A stretch of DNA of 64,000 nucleotides from Hymenobacter metallicola (GTDB lineage Bacteria; Bacteroidota; Bacteroidia; Cytophagales; Hymenobacteraceae). How positions within the stretch are numbered: the stretch's first letter is position 1; the number at the start of each line of letters is the position of its first letter. The translations under genes were made by a program, and so were the position numbers. The stretch spans positions 1,178,001-1,242,000 of the forward strand of contig NZ_SRMB01000001.1 in assembly GCF_004745645.1 (NCBI RefSeq), given 5' to 3'. This document shows, piece by piece, positions 30,982 to 40,511 of this stretch. The notes under the pieces were generated by a model. The model was not told the DNA's origin and did no database searches. It worked only from the letters and a program-made list of their open reading frames with translations.

Positions 30982-33687
30982 TTACAAGGCGGCCAGGCTT
31001 TGCTCCAGGGCGGCAATTTTCGATTCGGCGTCGGTCTGCTTCTGCCGCTCCCGCTCCAGCACGTCGGGCTTGGCATTCTGCACGAATTTCTCATTGCTGA
31101 GCTTTTTGAGCACCGTGTCGCGGAAGCCCCGGGTGTATTCCAGCTCCTTTTCCAGGCGGGCCTTTTCGGCACCCAGGTCAATCTGGCCTTCCAGCGGCAC
31201 GAAGAACTCACTACCGCCCGACACGAAGCCCACCGAAGCCGCCGGGGCCGCGTCGGTGAGGGTCACTTCGGTAAGCGCCGCCAGCTTGCGGATGATGCCG
31301 TCGTAGTCCTGCAGGAGCTGGGCATCGTCGGTTTTGGCCGCCAGAGTCAGGGGCTTATTGGGCCCCAGGCCCTTCTGGTTGCGAATGTTGCGCACCCCGG
31401 CCACGATGTCCAGGGCTTTGTCCATGCGGCTGAGCAGCTCGGCGCCGCCGGCCACCGGGGCCAGCTTGGGCCAGGGCGCCACGCAGAGGTACTCCTTGGG
31501 GCCCCGCTCCTTTAGCTCGTGCCAGATTTCCTCGGTGATGAAGGGCATGAAGGGGTGCAGCAGCTTGAGCAGGGTTTCGAGGTAGCCGATGGTATGCTTG
31601 AGGGTTTCGGCGTCGATGGGGGCCTGGTAGGCGGGCTTCACCATTTCCAGGTACACCGAGCAGAAGTCGTCCCACACCAGCTTGTAGACGGTCATCAGCG
31701 CGTCGCTCATCCGGAACTTGGCAAAGTGCTCGTCCAGCTCGGCCACGGTGGCTTGCAGCTTGGCCCCGAACCACTCCACGGCCTTGGCCGAAGCAAAGGG
31801 CAGCTCAGCATTTACCTCCCAGCCCTGGGTTAGGCGGAAGGCGTTCCAGAGCTTATTGGTGAAGTTGCGGCCCTGCTCGACGAGCTTGATATCGAACAGC
31901 AAATCGTTGCCGGCCGGCGAGGAAAACAGCATGCCCGTCCGCACCCCGTCGGCGCCGTAGGTGGCAATCAAATCGAGCGGGTCGGGCGAGTTGCCGAGTT
32001 GCTTGCTCATCTTGCGGCCCTGGTCGTCGCGCACGATGCCGGTGAGGTACACGTTGCGGAAAGGCACTTCCTTGCGATACTCGAGGCCGGCCATAATCAT
32101 GCGGGCCACCCAGAAAAACAGGATTTCGGGAGCCGTTACCAGGTCGTCGGTCGGGTAGAAATAATTGATGTCGGCATTGTCGGGGTCCTTGAACCCATCG
32201 AACACCGAAATGGGCCACAGCCACGACGAAAACCAGGTATCGAGCACGTCCTCGTCCTGGCGCAAGTCCGTGAGCTGCAGGTTGGCGTTACCGCTTTGCT
32301 CGCGCGCCTGCTCCAAGGCCTGCTCCTGGTTCAGTGCTACTACAAACGAGCCGTCGGGCAGGTAGTAGGCCGGAATGCGCTGGCCCCACCACAGCTGGCG
32401 GGAAATGCACCAGTCGCGCACGTTCTCCATCCACACCCGGTACATGTTCTTGAACTTGGGCGGGTGCAGCTTGATTTCGTCGTTTTCGACGACTTCCAGG
32501 GCCTTTTTGGCCATGTGGTCCATCTTGCAGAACCACTGCAGGCTGAGCTTGGGCTCGATGACGGCACCGGTCCGCTCGGAGGTTTGGAGCACGCTGTTGT
32601 AGTCCTCAATCTTCTCCAGCAAGCCGGCCTCCTGCAAATCCTTGGCAATCTGCTTGCGCACGGCAAACCGGTCCTGCCCGACGTAGAGCTGGGCCTTTTC
32701 GTTGAGCGTGCCGTCGTCGTTGAGAATGTCAATAACGGGCAGGTTGTGCTTGATGCCCAGCTCGTAGTCGTTCAAATCGTGGGCCGGCGTCACCTTCAGG
32801 CCGCCGGTGCCGAAGTCCATGGCCACATACTCGTCCAGAATCACCGGAATTTCGCGGCCCAGCAGCGGAATGCGCACTTTCTGCCCGTGCAGGTGGGTGT
32901 ACCGCTCGTCGTTGGGGTTCACGGCCACGGCCACGTCGGCCATAATCGTCTCGGGCCGCGAGGTAGCAATGAGTAAGAACTTAGAAGTGAGAGCTGAGAG
33001 CTGAGCCTCGTGCTGCTCGGCGCCTTCTGTTTCTAAGTTCTCAGTTTTAACCGCTGAGTTCTCACCACCTACCACTTCGTAGCGCAGGTAGTACATCTTG
33101 GCTACGGTGTCCTTGGCAATAACTTCCTCGTCACTGATGGCCGTGCGGCCCTGCGGGTCCCAGTTGACCATCCGGATGCCACGGTAAATCTGACCCTTCT
33201 GGTAGAGGTCCACGAACACGCGCAGCACGGCCTCGGTCAACTCGGGCTCCATCGTGAAGCGGGTCCGGTCCCAGTCGCAGGAGGCGCCCAGCTTCTTGAG
33301 CTGCTCCAAGATGATGCCGCCGTACTTTTCCTTCCAGTCCCAGGCGTGGGTCAGAAACTCTTCCCGACTCAGGTCGCGCTTTTCAATGCCTTGCTCCTTG
33401 AGCAGGGCTACTACCTTGGCCTCGGTGGCAATGGAGGCGTGGTCGGTGCCGGGCACCCAGCAGGCTTCCTTGCCCTGCATGCGGGCCCGGCGCACCAGCA
33501 CGTCCTGAATCGTATTGTTGAGCATATGGCCCATGTGCAGCACACCCGTCACGTTGGGCGGCGGAATCACGACGGAGTAGGCAGGCTTGCGCGGGTTGGG
33601 TTTGGCTTTGAAGAAGCCCTGCTCCTGCCAACGCTGATACCATTTGGCTTCAACGTCGGCGGGAGTATAGGTTTTGGCGATAGACAT
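30982..33687 (-). CDS. valS: Valyl-tRNA synthetase
   Basis: The 901-residue class I synthetase charges tRNA-Val. The HIGH signature is GVLHMGHM (about residue 50) and KMSKQ lies near 560. The editing (CP1) domain has [11 protein letters not shown] and [14 protein letters not shown]. The anticodon-binding region and C-terminal coiled coil (about 830-901, [18 protein letters not shown]) are complete. Residues of about 207-236 (33067-32974) are an insertion, [15 protein letters not shown] and following, immediately before the editing motif; its DNA matches an intergenic inverted repeat type (separate entry). The ATG at 33687 is preferred to an in-frame TTG at 33693. Confidence 0.96.
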   Translation of the reverse strand: MSIAKTYTPADVEAKWYQRWQEQGFFKAKPNPRKPAYSVVIPPPNVTGVLHMGHMLNNTIQDVLVRRARMQGKEACWVPGTDHASIATEAKVVALLKEQGIEKRDLSREEFLTHAWDWKEKYGGIILEQLKKLGASCDWDRTRFTMEPELTEAVLRVFVDLYQKGQIYRGIRMVNWDPQGRTAISDEEVIAKDTVAKMYYLRYEVVGGENSAVKTENLETEGAEQHEAQLSALTSKFLLIATSRPETIMADVAVAVNPNDERYTHLHGQKVRIPLLGREIPVILDEYVAMDFGTGGLKVTPAHDLNDYELGIKHNLPVIDILNDDGTLNEKAQLYVGQDRFAVRKQIAKDLQEAGLLEKIEDYNSVLQTSERTGAVIEPKLSLQWFCKMDHMAKKALEVVENDEIKLHPPKFKNMYRVWMENVRDWCISRQLWWGQRIPAYYLPDGSFVVALNQEQALEQAREQSGNANLQLTDLRQDEDVLDTWFSSWLWPISVFDGFKDPDNADINYFYPTDDLVTAPEILFFWVARMIMAGLEYRKEVPFRNVYLTGIVRDDQGRKMSKQLGNSPDPLDLIATYGADGVRTGMLFSSPAGNDLLFDIKLVEQGRNFTNKLWNAFRLTQGWEVNAELPFASAKAVEWFGAKLQATVAELDEHFAKFRMSDALMTVYKLVWDDFCSVYLEMVKPAYQAPIDAETLKHTIGYLETLLKLLHPFMPFITEEIWHELKERGPKEYLCVAPWPKLAPVAGGAELLSRMDKALDIVAGVRNIRNQKGLGPNKPLTLAAKTDDAQLLQDYDGIIRKLAALTEVTLTDAAPAASVGFVSGGSEFFVPLEGQIDLGAEKARLEKELEYTRGFRDTVLKKLSNEKFVQNAKPDVLERERQKQTDAESKIAALEQSLAAL
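32974..33067. repeat. Intergenic-type inverted repeat inside valS
   Basis: GAACTTAGAA (32977-32986) and its complement TTCTAAGTTC (33031-33040) bracket the core. The flanks GTGAGAGCTGAGAGCTGAG on the left and CTCAG...CCGCTGAGTTCTCAC on the right echo each other. The wording ACTGAGAACTTAG recurs outside genes, near 40415-40436. The element is in frame and free of stops. Confidence 0.6.
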
Positions 33688-33832
33688 CGTCAACGGGGAA
33701 TAGCGGTTCAGAATGGGGCAAAAGTAGGTAATTCAGGGCGGTACGGGAAATTCGCCCCTATATCAGGGCCGGCATTCCAGGCAAGCTGCACATTAAGCTT
33801 ATCCGATATCGCCTATATACTTGAAATCAAGC

Positions 33833-33840
33833 TACCTTTG
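33833..33840 (+). promoter_or_regulatory. TAnnTTTG promoter element for the carbon-nitrogen hydrolase gene
   Basis: TACCTTTG lies 80 bp before the ATG at 33920 in the gap divergent from valS. It matches the -7 consensus exactly, without a well-placed TTG. Confidence 0.4.
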
Positions 33841-33919
33841 GAGCCGACAAAAAAACTCTGTGAAGGTTTAATCAGATTTTGATACCTTCTGAGAATTTTT
33901 CCCCTGCCCCCTTGCCGTT

Positions 33920-34843
33920 ATGGCTTCGCTCCTGTCCTTTCTGAAAACAAAGAAACCGGCTGTTCCACCCGTTTCCCCGCCGACCTCTTCTTGCTCAACT
34001 ACCAGCATCCGCTTTGGTCTGGGCCAGCTGTTGGTAGAAGGCGGCGAACCCCAACGCAACCTCGAACGGGCCGCCCTGATGATTGCCGACGCCGCCCAGC
34101 AGGGTTGCGACCTGGTACTACTACCCGAAACCCTGGATTTTGCCTGGACCCACCCCAGTGCCCTGCACGAGGCGCAGCCCATTCCCGGGGCCTTCAGCGA
34201 CTTACTTTGCCAGGAAGCTGCCCGCCACAACATTATGGTGTGCGCCGGGCTGACGGAGCGGCTCAACGGGCGCAATTATAACGCGGCCATTCTCATCAGT
34301 GCCCAGGGCGAAATTCTAGTTAAATACCACAAGATCAACCTGCTTGGCGTGGAACAGCCGTTCTACGCCGTGGGCCAGACGCTGAATGTGGTAGACACCC
34401 CCCTGGGCAAAATCGGCGTCAATGTGTGCGCCGACAACTACCTCGATGGCCTGGCCATTGGCCACACGCTGGCCCGCATGGGTGCTGAATTCATCCTGGC
34501 CCCTGCTTCCTGGACCGTCGATTACTCGATTACGGAGGAAAACGATCCGTACCAGCAGAAGTGGGTACGCCCCTTCTCCATTCTGGCCCAGCTCTACAAC
34601 GTGGCCGTGCTCAGCACCACCTCGGTGGGCTACATCGTGGGCGGCCCCTACGAAGGCAAAAAAAGCATCGGCTGCTCTTTGGCTGTCGACGCCTCCGGGG
34701 TGCGGGCCCAGGGTGCGTTCAATGAATTTGCCGGGCAGCTCATCGTCACCGACATTCCGCGGCCCCTGCGGCCCGAGCAGGGCACCGCCATTGGCGAGAT
34801 GCTGCGCCGCAAGGGATACCGCTTCGACGAGCTACCCGCTTAA
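33920..34843 (+). CDS. Carbon-nitrogen hydrolase (nitrilase superfamily amidase)
   Basis: The 307-residue protein carries the nitrilase triad: Glu70 in LLPET, Lys138 in KYHKINL and Cys170 in NVCADNYLD. GAEFILAPASW and the dimer-forming segments are also recognisable. The first 28 residues are Pro/Ser-rich and dispensable-looking. Members hydrolyse amides, including glutamine when paired with a PP-loop ATPase. The next gene, 74 bp downstream on the same strand, is exactly such a PP-loop ATPase, so a role as its ammonia source is tempting but unproven. No signal peptide; cytoplasmic. Confidence 0.88.
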   Translation: MASLLSFLKTKKPAVPPVSPPTSSCSTTSIRFGLGQLLVEGGEPQRNLERAALMIADAAQQGCDLVLLPETLDFAWTHPSALHEAQPIPGAFSDLLCQEAARHNIMVCAGLTERLNGRNYNAAILISAQGEILVKYHKINLLGVEQPFYAVGQTLNVVDTPLGKIGVNVCADNYLDGLAIGHTLARMGAEFILAPASWTVDYSITEENDPYQQKWVRPFSILAQLYNVAVLSTTSVGYIVGGPYEGKKSIGCSLAVDASGVRAQGAFNEFAGQLIVTDIPRPLRPEQGTAIGEMLRRKGYRFDELPA

Positions 34844-34916
34844 CCTTAACTTCTTTTCATCCTTGTCTTCCTTTCCACCCAGCCCTGCTCCTATTGCTGA
34901 ACCACTACCTTCCCCA

Positions 34917-36080
34917 ATGACGTCCGATTTTCAGCGCTGCACCCGCTGCATCATGGACACTACCGTCCCCGGTATCCGGTTTGATGCGCACGGCGAGTGT
35001 AACTTCTGCCAGCTTCACGACAACATGGACCGCGCTTTCCCCCTGGGCGAAGCCGGCCGCAGGAAAGTTCAGGAGCTGGCCGCCGACATCAAACAGCTCG
35101 GAAAAGGCCGCAAGTACGACTGTGTGCTCGGCGTGAGCGGGGGGCGCGACAGTTCCTTCACCCTGTGGTATTGCGTTACGCAGCTCGGCCTGCGCCCCTT
35201 GGCCGTGCATTTCAACGACGGTTTTGGCAACCCCGTGGCGGGGGAAAACATGCTCAAAGCCTGCCGCAAGCTGGGCGTGGAAATGCGCACCATTACGTCC
35301 GACTGGCGCGAATCCAAGGACCTGAAAATAGCGTTCCTAAAGGCCTCTACTCCCGATATGGAGGAAGGTACCGACGTGGGAATTGCCACGGCCTTGTATG
35401 GCGTAGCGGCCAAGGAAGGCATTCAGCGCATCATCATTGGGCAATCGTTTCGGACGGAAGGCATTGCACCCCTGTCGTGGAACTACCTCGATGGCAAATA
35501 CTTGAAGGCCGTACACCAGCGCTTTGGCTCGGTACCCCTGCGGCCCTGGTCGCCCAACGACCCGGGCTTTAATCTGGGATTGAAGGAAATGTTCTACTAC
35601 GCCTTCGTGCGCCGCATCAAGACCGTCACGTTGCTCTACCACGTCGACTACGTGCGCAGTGAGGTCGATGAACTGCTGGCGCGGGAGCTGGACTGGAAAA
35701 ATCCCGGGGCCCACTATTTCGACGACTTATATCAGAGCGTCATCTACTACCTGAACCGCACCAAATTCAACATCGACCGGCGCCTGTTCAACTACTCGGC
35801 CCTGATTCGCTCCGGGCAGATGAGCCGTGCAACTGCCCTGGAGCGCACCAGTCAGATCAACTCCATCGAAGACCCGCGGGTAATTGATTTGTGCATCAAG
35901 CGCCTGGGCCTCAGCCGGGAGGAATTCGACCGGATTGTGGCCACCCCACCCCGCACCTTTCACGACTACCCCAACAACTACCACCTGATTCGCCGCCTGC
36001 GCTGGCCGATTCAGGTCCTGAGCCGCCTGAACCTGATTCCGGAGTCAGCCTACGACAAGTATTTCAACTGCGGCACCTAA
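34917..36080 (+). CDS. N-acetyl sugar amidotransferase (WbpG/PseA-like PP-loop ATPase)
   Basis: The 387-residue protein begins with a zinc-ribbon-like pair (CTRCIMD at 8-14 and CNFC about 30) followed by a PP-loop ATP-pyrophosphatase motif, LGVSGGRDSSF (about residue 66). Later motifs IGQSFRTEG and RPWSPND suit the N-acetyl sugar amidotransferase family (WbpG, PseA). These use ATP and ammonia to turn an N-acetyl group into an acetamidino group on a nucleotide sugar. WbpG is normally served by HisH/HisF-like proteins, which are absent here, whereas a CN-hydrolase precedes it. The ATG at 34917 is the one before the Cys motif. Confidence 0.85.
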   Translation: MTSDFQRCTRCIMDTTVPGIRFDAHGECNFCQLHDNMDRAFPLGEAGRRKVQELAADIKQLGKGRKYDCVLGVSGGRDSSFTLWYCVTQLGLRPLAVHFNDGFGNPVAGENMLKACRKLGVEMRTITSDWRESKDLKIAFLKASTPDMEEGTDVGIATALYGVAAKEGIQRIIIGQSFRTEGIAPLSWNYLDGKYLKAVHQRFGSVPLRPWSPNDPGFNLGLKEMFYYAFVRRIKTVTLLYHVDYVRSEVDELLARELDWKNPGAHYFDDLYQSVIYYLNRTKFNIDRRLFNYSALIRSGQMSRATALERTSQINSIEDPRVIDLCIKRLGLSREEFDRIVATPPRTFHDYPNNYHLIRRLRWPIQVLSRLNLIPESAYDKYFNCGT

Positions 36081-36108
36081 GGGTCATGTGAAATACTACG
36101 TACTAAGC

Positions 36109-36164
36109 CCTTTTACCAGAAAGCCCTTTACTCCAGCTGGAGTAAAGGGCTTTCTGGTAAAAGG
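36109..36164. terminator. 56-bp perfect palindrome, probable bidirectional terminator
   Basis: Two 28-bp arms (36109-36136 and 36137-36164) meet with no spacer at CAGCTG; each contains AAGCCCTTTACTCCAG. As RNA it would form a very long stem. It lies 28 bp after the amidotransferase stop and about 100 bp past the stop of the converging ferredoxin gene. Confidence 0.75.
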
Positions 36165-36260
36165 TCAGGGCTGCCTTCGCAGAGGACGAATGGCTTCATG
36201 CTGCTCGCCATGAAACGGGTTTAGCGCATCAGCCTATTCCTCCCTCTTCGCGCATTAAAC

Positions 36261-36611
36261 TTATGCGCCGGCGTGCAGCCATTCTTTTTTGCTGATGAGC
36301 TTTTCCTGGCTTTCGCGGTAGTCAGGGTCGTCTACGCAGCAGTCTACGGGGCAGACGGCCGCGCACTGAGGTTCTTCGTGGAAGCCCACGCACTCGGTGC
36401 ATTTGTCGGACACGATATAGTAGTACTCGTCGGACACGGGAGTTTGCGGGGCTGTACCAGCTACCACGGCGCCTCCATCTACCTGTACTTCCTTCAGCGT
36501 CGTGCCATCAGCCCAGCGCCATTGGGCGCCCCCTTCATAAATAGCGGTGTTGGGGCATTCTGGTTCGCAGGCACCACAGTTGATGCACTCGTCGGTTATC
36601 ATGATGGCCAT
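36261..36611 (-). CDS. 4Fe-4S dicluster ferredoxin
   Basis: The 116-residue protein has two Cys clusters for 4Fe-4S centres: [12 protein letters not shown] (residues 9-20) and, near 80, CTECV followed by CAAVCPVDC. Between them is a 45-residue insert ([17 protein letters not shown]). This form is common in Bacteroidota and carries electrons in the cytoplasm; its partner enzyme is unknown. It diverges from the acyl-CoA reductase gene, a pairing often seen in the phylum. The ATG at 36611 begins MAIMITDEC. Confidence 0.92.
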   Translation of the reverse strand: MAIMITDECINCGACEPECPNTAIYEGGAQWRWADGTTLKEVQVDGGAVVAGTAPQTPVSDEYYYIVSDKCTECVGFHEEPQCAAVCPVDCCVDDPDYRESQEKLISKKEWLHAGA

Positions 36612-36694
36612 AGCCGTGTTCCTCGGGGTTGAGTTAATCAAATACGTACTGCCTATACGCAAGAAATGCGCGGGCAGTAATTCGTTGGGGCACG

Positions 36695-36702
36695 CAAAAG
36701 TA
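36695..36702 (-). promoter_or_regulatory. TAnnTTTG promoter element for the ferredoxin gene
   Basis: On the minus strand TACTTTTG matches the -7 consensus and lies 84 bp before the ATG. Confidence 0.4.
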
Positions 36703-36808
36703 GAAACTAACCCGTACTCTTGCGAGTTTTTTAGTCATTCGACCTTCCGGACCACTGTGGCGGCCGCCACACCCGCGTAGTTGGTCGGTTTCTCCTTCTC
36801 TCCTTCCC

Positions 36809-37822
36809 ATGAATCACTCCGAACGTCTGGCCGCTTTTATTGCTCTGGGCCTACGCCTGCAAACCCTTCCCGCCGATGAATTGGACAGCCTCGTATCGCG
36901 GGCACGCAATGGCAACAACTGGTTTGACGCGCCCAATGTAACCATGGCCCTGCAGGGAGTAGCTCATCTTCTGGAAGAAGACACCCTGCGCACCTGGGCC
37001 GGGCGCTACCCCGCCGAGCCTGCCCAAGCGCGCCGCGTGGGCGTGGTCATGGCCGGCAATATTCCCCTGGTCGGCTTTCACGACCTGCTTTGCGTGCTCC
37101 TCAGCGGCCATTACCTGCTGGCTAAGCCCAGCGCCGACGACAAGGTGCTGATGAACTGGGTAGCTCAGGAGCTACTTACGATAGAGCCCCGCTTTGCCGA
37201 GCGGATTTCCTTTGTAGAGCGCCTCAACGAAGCCGATGCCTTCATTGCCACCGGCTCCAACAACACGGCCCGCTACTTTGAGTATTACTTCAGCAAAAAG
37301 CCCAACCTGATCCGGCGCAACCGCAGCAGCCTGGCCATTCTGAGCGGGCAGGAAACCCCAGAAACCCTGGCCGCACTAGGCCGCGACATTTTCCAGTACT
37401 ATGGCCTGGGCTGCCGCAATGTGTCGAAGCTCTACGTGCCCGAGGGCTACTCCTTCACGCCATTGCTCGACGCGCTTCAGCCCTGGCAAACCGTTCTGAA
37501 CCACAACCGCTACCAAAACAACTACGACTACAATAAAAGCCTGCTGCTGGTCAACAGCGTGCCTCACTACGACAACGGGTTCCTGCTCATCACCGAAGGG
37601 GGAGCCTTGGTTTCGTCAATTTCGGTGCTGCACTACGGCACTTATGGCAGCGAGGTAGACCTAGTGGATCAATTGACCGATATAGCCGAGCAAATCCAGT
37701 GTATTGTGTCCGACGGAGCGCGTTACGCCGGTAGCTTTGCTTTCGGACAGGCCCAGTTTCCCAAGGTCAGCGACTACGCTGATGGCATTGATACCATGGC
37801 TTTTCTCGCCGAAATAGGCTGA
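36809..37822 (+). CDS. LuxC-like acyl-CoA reductase
   Basis: The 337-residue protein follows the pattern of the acyl-CoA reductase family related to LuxC. GVVMAGNIPLVGFHDLL (about residue 75) is the nucleotide-binding start, ATGSNNTARYFEYYF lies near 146, and the likely catalytic Cys is in YYGLGCRNVSKLYVP (about 201). Such enzymes reduce activated fatty acyl groups to aldehydes with NADPH. No luxD/E or luxAB genes are nearby, so its product probably feeds lipid or wax metabolism rather than light. Cytoplasmic. Confidence 0.85.
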   Translation: MNHSERLAAFIALGLRLQTLPADELDSLVSRARNGNNWFDAPNVTMALQGVAHLLEEDTLRTWAGRYPAEPAQARRVGVVMAGNIPLVGFHDLLCVLLSGHYLLAKPSADDKVLMNWVAQELLTIEPRFAERISFVERLNEADAFIATGSNNTARYFEYYFSKKPNLIRRNRSSLAILSGQETPETLAALGRDIFQYYGLGCRNVSKLYVPEGYSFTPLLDALQPWQTVLNHNRYQNNYDYNKSLLLVNSVPHYDNGFLLITEGGALVSSISVLHYGTYGSEVDLVDQLTDIAEQIQCIVSDGARYAGSFAFGQAQFPKVSDYADGIDTMAFLAEIG

Positions 37823-37937
37823 TAAAAACAGCGAGTAGAACTTAAGCAACAATTTTTACATTTTAACTTTTCTTTAATAGGATTATTCAAACCGTTTCCC
37901 CAAGTTGATAAGGCTCTTACCAACCTTCTCACCCTAT

Positions 37938-38237
37938 ATGCAAACGCTTGAACAATCCCCAGAACTGGTGGCCAAAGAAAATCTGGGCACGCTTCGTTTT
38001 CCAGCCCACGATGTTCTGTCCTTACCCGCCCAACGGCAGTGGCGGCGCTACGAAGCGGAGCGGGCTACCACGCTCGGCAACGGTTACCACAGTAAGGTCG
38101 ACATCTACTTTCAAACGGCTACCGGCGAGACAAAGCGGCTTTACACGACGGTGTGGGCCTGTGATTCGGAATATCTCACGCTGAAATCAGGGGCGGCTTT
38201 GCCCTTGCGCTCAGTAGTCGGCTTCGACTTTTACTAA
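37938..38237 (+). CDS. Small protein of unknown function (99 residues)
   Basis: From the ATG at 37938 the product is 99 residues: a polar N-terminus, then alternating strands (KVDIYFQTATGETKRLYTTV) ending in LPLRSVVGFDFY. It looks like a small soluble beta-rich domain. No signal peptide, membrane helix or known motif. It stands alone between the acyl-CoA reductase gene and a strong terminator. I do not recognise a family. Confidence 0.68.
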   Translation: MQTLEQSPELVAKENLGTLRFPAHDVLSLPAQRQWRRYEAERATTLGNGYHSKVDIYFQTATGETKRLYTTVWACDSEYLTLKSGAALPLRSVVGFDFY

Positions 38238-38300
38238 CTCCAGAGGTTCATTTGACTCCGGCGAAATTTCACTGCTGCAACAGTTTTCGCCAATTGCACT

Positions 38301-38338
38301 AAAAAAAGTCCCGGCCTAGGTAGGCCGGGACTTTTTTT
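38301..38338. terminator. Bidirectional terminator with 18-bp perfect arms
   Basis: Arms at 38301-38318 and 38321-38338 (core GTCCCGGCCTA) have a GG centre, with runs of seven A and seven T outside. It serves the small unknown gene and the converging nucleoside phosphorylase gene. Confidence 0.9.
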
Positions 38339-38397
38339 GCTTCATTAGTTTTCCTGAGCACTCCAGCAAAACTGTAACTATTCTGCTAGCAGCGTTT

Positions 38398-39270
38398 CTA
38401 GACCCGGTCGAGGGTTTTGACAATCAAATCGTTGACCGTAGCTTCGGCATTGGTGGCAAACTCCCCAGTGGCCCGGTTAGCGACAATAGCATTGAGCGAC
38501 ACCACTTCATGCCCTAGCATACGTCCCAGCCCGTAGTAGCCGGCCGTTTCCATCTCGAAGTTCGTCAGGCGGAACTCACCTTCGGCACTCTGGTAGCGGA
38601 AATTTTGAAAGCGGCTAATCAGGTCGGGGTGGCGCAGATCGAGGCGCAGGACGCGGCCCTGGGGGCCATAGAACCCGGGGCAGGTGAGCGTATTGCCCAC
38701 AACCATACCTGCCCCCAATTGCTCACGGAGCAAGTCGGAGCCCCGCACGCAGTAGGGCCGGTAAGCCAAATCCAGGCTCTGTTGAATACCGGTAGCCACT
38801 TCTACTTCCAAGCCGGTTTCCACCAGCGGATAAAATTGCATCAGCGAGTCCAGGCCCACGGCGTGCTCGGTCACCAGGTGGGAGCCAATCGGAATATCGG
38901 CCTGCAGGGCTCCGCTGGTGCCCACGCGCACGATGCGCAGGGCAATGCGCTCCTCCAGAGGGCGGGCTTCCCGGGTCACAAAGTCGATGTTTACCAGCGC
39001 GTCCAGCTCATTGATCAGAATGTCAATGTTGTCGGTGCCCATACCCGTGGAAATCACCGTCAGGCGCTTGCCCTTGTAGTAGCCCACGTGGGTCACGAAT
39101 TCACGCTTGTGAATCTGGGTTTCGATGGAATCGAAGTGCTGACTTACCAGCGGCACCCGCTCCGGGTCGCCGACGGTAATAATGGTATCGGAAATATGGT
39201 CGGGCAGCAGGTTCAGGTGGTACACGCTACCGTCGCGGTTGATGATCAGCTCCGATTCGGGAATAGGCAT
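38398..39270 (-). CDS. Nucleoside phosphorylase (uridine phosphorylase-like)
   Basis: The 290-residue protein shows the purine/uridine phosphorylase pattern. ITVGDPERVPLVS (about residue 32) is a phosphate-site glycine loop, STGMGTDNIDI lies near 73, RVGTSGALQ near 113, and NFEMETAGYYGLG near 240 holds the Met-Glu pair that binds ribose. The NP-I fold enzyme splits nucleosides with phosphate to give base and ribose-1-phosphate in salvage. The base specificity is likely pyrimidine, but this is not certain. The ATG at 39270 is set by MPIPESELI. Confidence 0.88.
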   Translation of the reverse strand: MPIPESELIINRDGSVYHLNLLPDHISDTIITVGDPERVPLVSQHFDSIETQIHKREFVTHVGYYKGKRLTVISTGMGTDNIDILINELDALVNIDFVTREARPLEERIALRIVRVGTSGALQADIPIGSHLVTEHAVGLDSLMQFYPLVETGLEVEVATGIQQSLDLAYRPYCVRGSDLLREQLGAGMVVGNTLTCPGFYGPQGRVLRLDLRHPDLISRFQNFRYQSAEGEFRLTNFEMETAGYYGLGRMLGHEVVSLNAIVANRATGEFATNAEATVNDLIVKTLDRV

Positions 39271-39456
39271 GGGAAAGGCTGTTTTGGGTGAGGGAAATAT
39301 GGTGGATGCGGGAGCCGCCGTCCGGCACGCGGTTTTCAACCCAAGAGCGTGCGAACGAGTCGCCGAAAAGTCTTTAACGAAAGAAGCCGGAAACTAGCTA
39401 CTCAGCTTCCGGCCTTTTCACTGGTCCGCCTGTGGAGGCGGCAATAGGGCGGCGGG

Positions 39457-40410
39457 CTAGGCCACCGGGGGCCGGTACGACAGCAGCCCTTGTTCGGGGT
39501 TGTAATGGTTGCTCAGCTTGGGGTAGGTACCCGTGCCGTCGTAGGGGCGCTTGTCGGGGTGCTCCTGGCAGGCCGGCGAACAAGCCCCGTCGAGCTGCTC
39601 ACCACAGGCTTCGCACAAGGCCACGTGCGCATTGCAGTGCGGATTGGCGCAGTTGATCATCCGGTCGGAGGGCGTAGCGCAATGGTGGCACTGAGCAATG
39701 ATGCTGGGATTCACGCGGTTGACATCCACCGTCACGCGGTTGTCGAACACGTAGCACTTGCCTTCGAAGTCTTCGCCACCGGCTTCAATGCCGTACTTAA
39801 TAATGCCCCCGTGCAGCTGGTAGACATTCTCGAACCCTTGCTCGAGCAAATAGGCGCTGGCCTTTTCGCACTTCACCCCGCCGGTGCAGTACGTCAGAAT
39901 CTTTTTGTCCTTGAACTCCTTGAGGCGCTCTACCCGGTCGGGAAAGTCGCGGAAATTCTCGATGTCCAGGGTTACGGCATTTTTGAAGCGGCCCACGTTG
40001 TACTCGTAATCGGAGCGCACGTCCACGATAACCACGTCGTCGCGGTCTTTGAGGGCTTTAAACTCCTCGGGCGAGAGGTGCTGACCGGTCTTTTCGTGGG
40101 GCCGCACGTGGTGCAGGCTGCTGTGCACGATTTCGGGCTTCACCCGCACATGTAGCTTCTGAAAAGCATGCTCCGGCGCCTCATCAACCTTGAATTCCAG
40201 GGCCGCAAAGCGCGGATCAGCCTTCACGATACGCATATACTCCTCGCAGTCGGCAGCCAGGCCCGAGACCGTACCATTCAGCCCTTCGTGGGCCACAATA
40301 ATGCGCCCCAGCAAGTTCAGGCGCAGGCACAGCCGGTGATGCTCGTCGCGAAACGCCACCGGATCTTCGATGGGCGAGTAGCAGTAATACAGTAGAACGC
40401 GGTAATCCAT
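39457..40410 (-). CDS. trhO: tRNA uridine 5-oxyacetic-path hydroxylase TrhO (rhodanese family)
   Basis: The 317-residue protein is a TrhO/YceA homologue. It has an N-terminal ferredoxin-like domain (RVLLYYCYSPIEDP), a rhodanese domain with the active Cys in YCTGGVKCEKA (about residue 175), and a Cys-rich C-terminal zinc region (CHHCATPSDRMINC, CEACG). TrhO installs 5-hydroxyuridine at the wobble position of some tRNAs independently of prephenate (known from E. coli and B. subtilis). The gene is preceded by a short ACTGAGAACTAAG-type repeat. Confidence 0.92.
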   Translation of the reverse strand: MDYRVLLYYCYSPIEDPVAFRDEHHRLCLRLNLLGRIIVAHEGLNGTVSGLAADCEEYMRIVKADPRFAALEFKVDEAPEHAFQKLHVRVKPEIVHSSLHHVRPHEKTGQHLSPEEFKALKDRDDVVIVDVRSDYEYNVGRFKNAVTLDIENFRDFPDRVERLKEFKDKKILTYCTGGVKCEKASAYLLEQGFENVYQLHGGIIKYGIEAGGEDFEGKCYVFDNRVTVDVNRVNPSIIAQCHHCATPSDRMINCANPHCNAHVALCEACGEQLDGACSPACQEHPDKRPYDGTGTYPKLSNHYNPEQGLLSYRPPVA

Positions 40411-40437
40411 ATTGAAAAACTGAGAACTAAGAAGTTA
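40411..40437. repeat. ACTGAGAACTAAG-type intergenic repeat
   Basis: Just upstream of trhO the sequence AAAACTGAGAACTAAGAAG occurs, followed by TTAGAG. It resembles the repeat arms found inside valS at 32974-33067. Confidence 0.4.
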
Positions 40438-40511
40438 GAGCCAAGATGTAGACCCCAAGTCCGCTATGGCAGCACTGCTGAGCGGTAAGCCTACAGCTCC
40501 AAGCGCTACCA

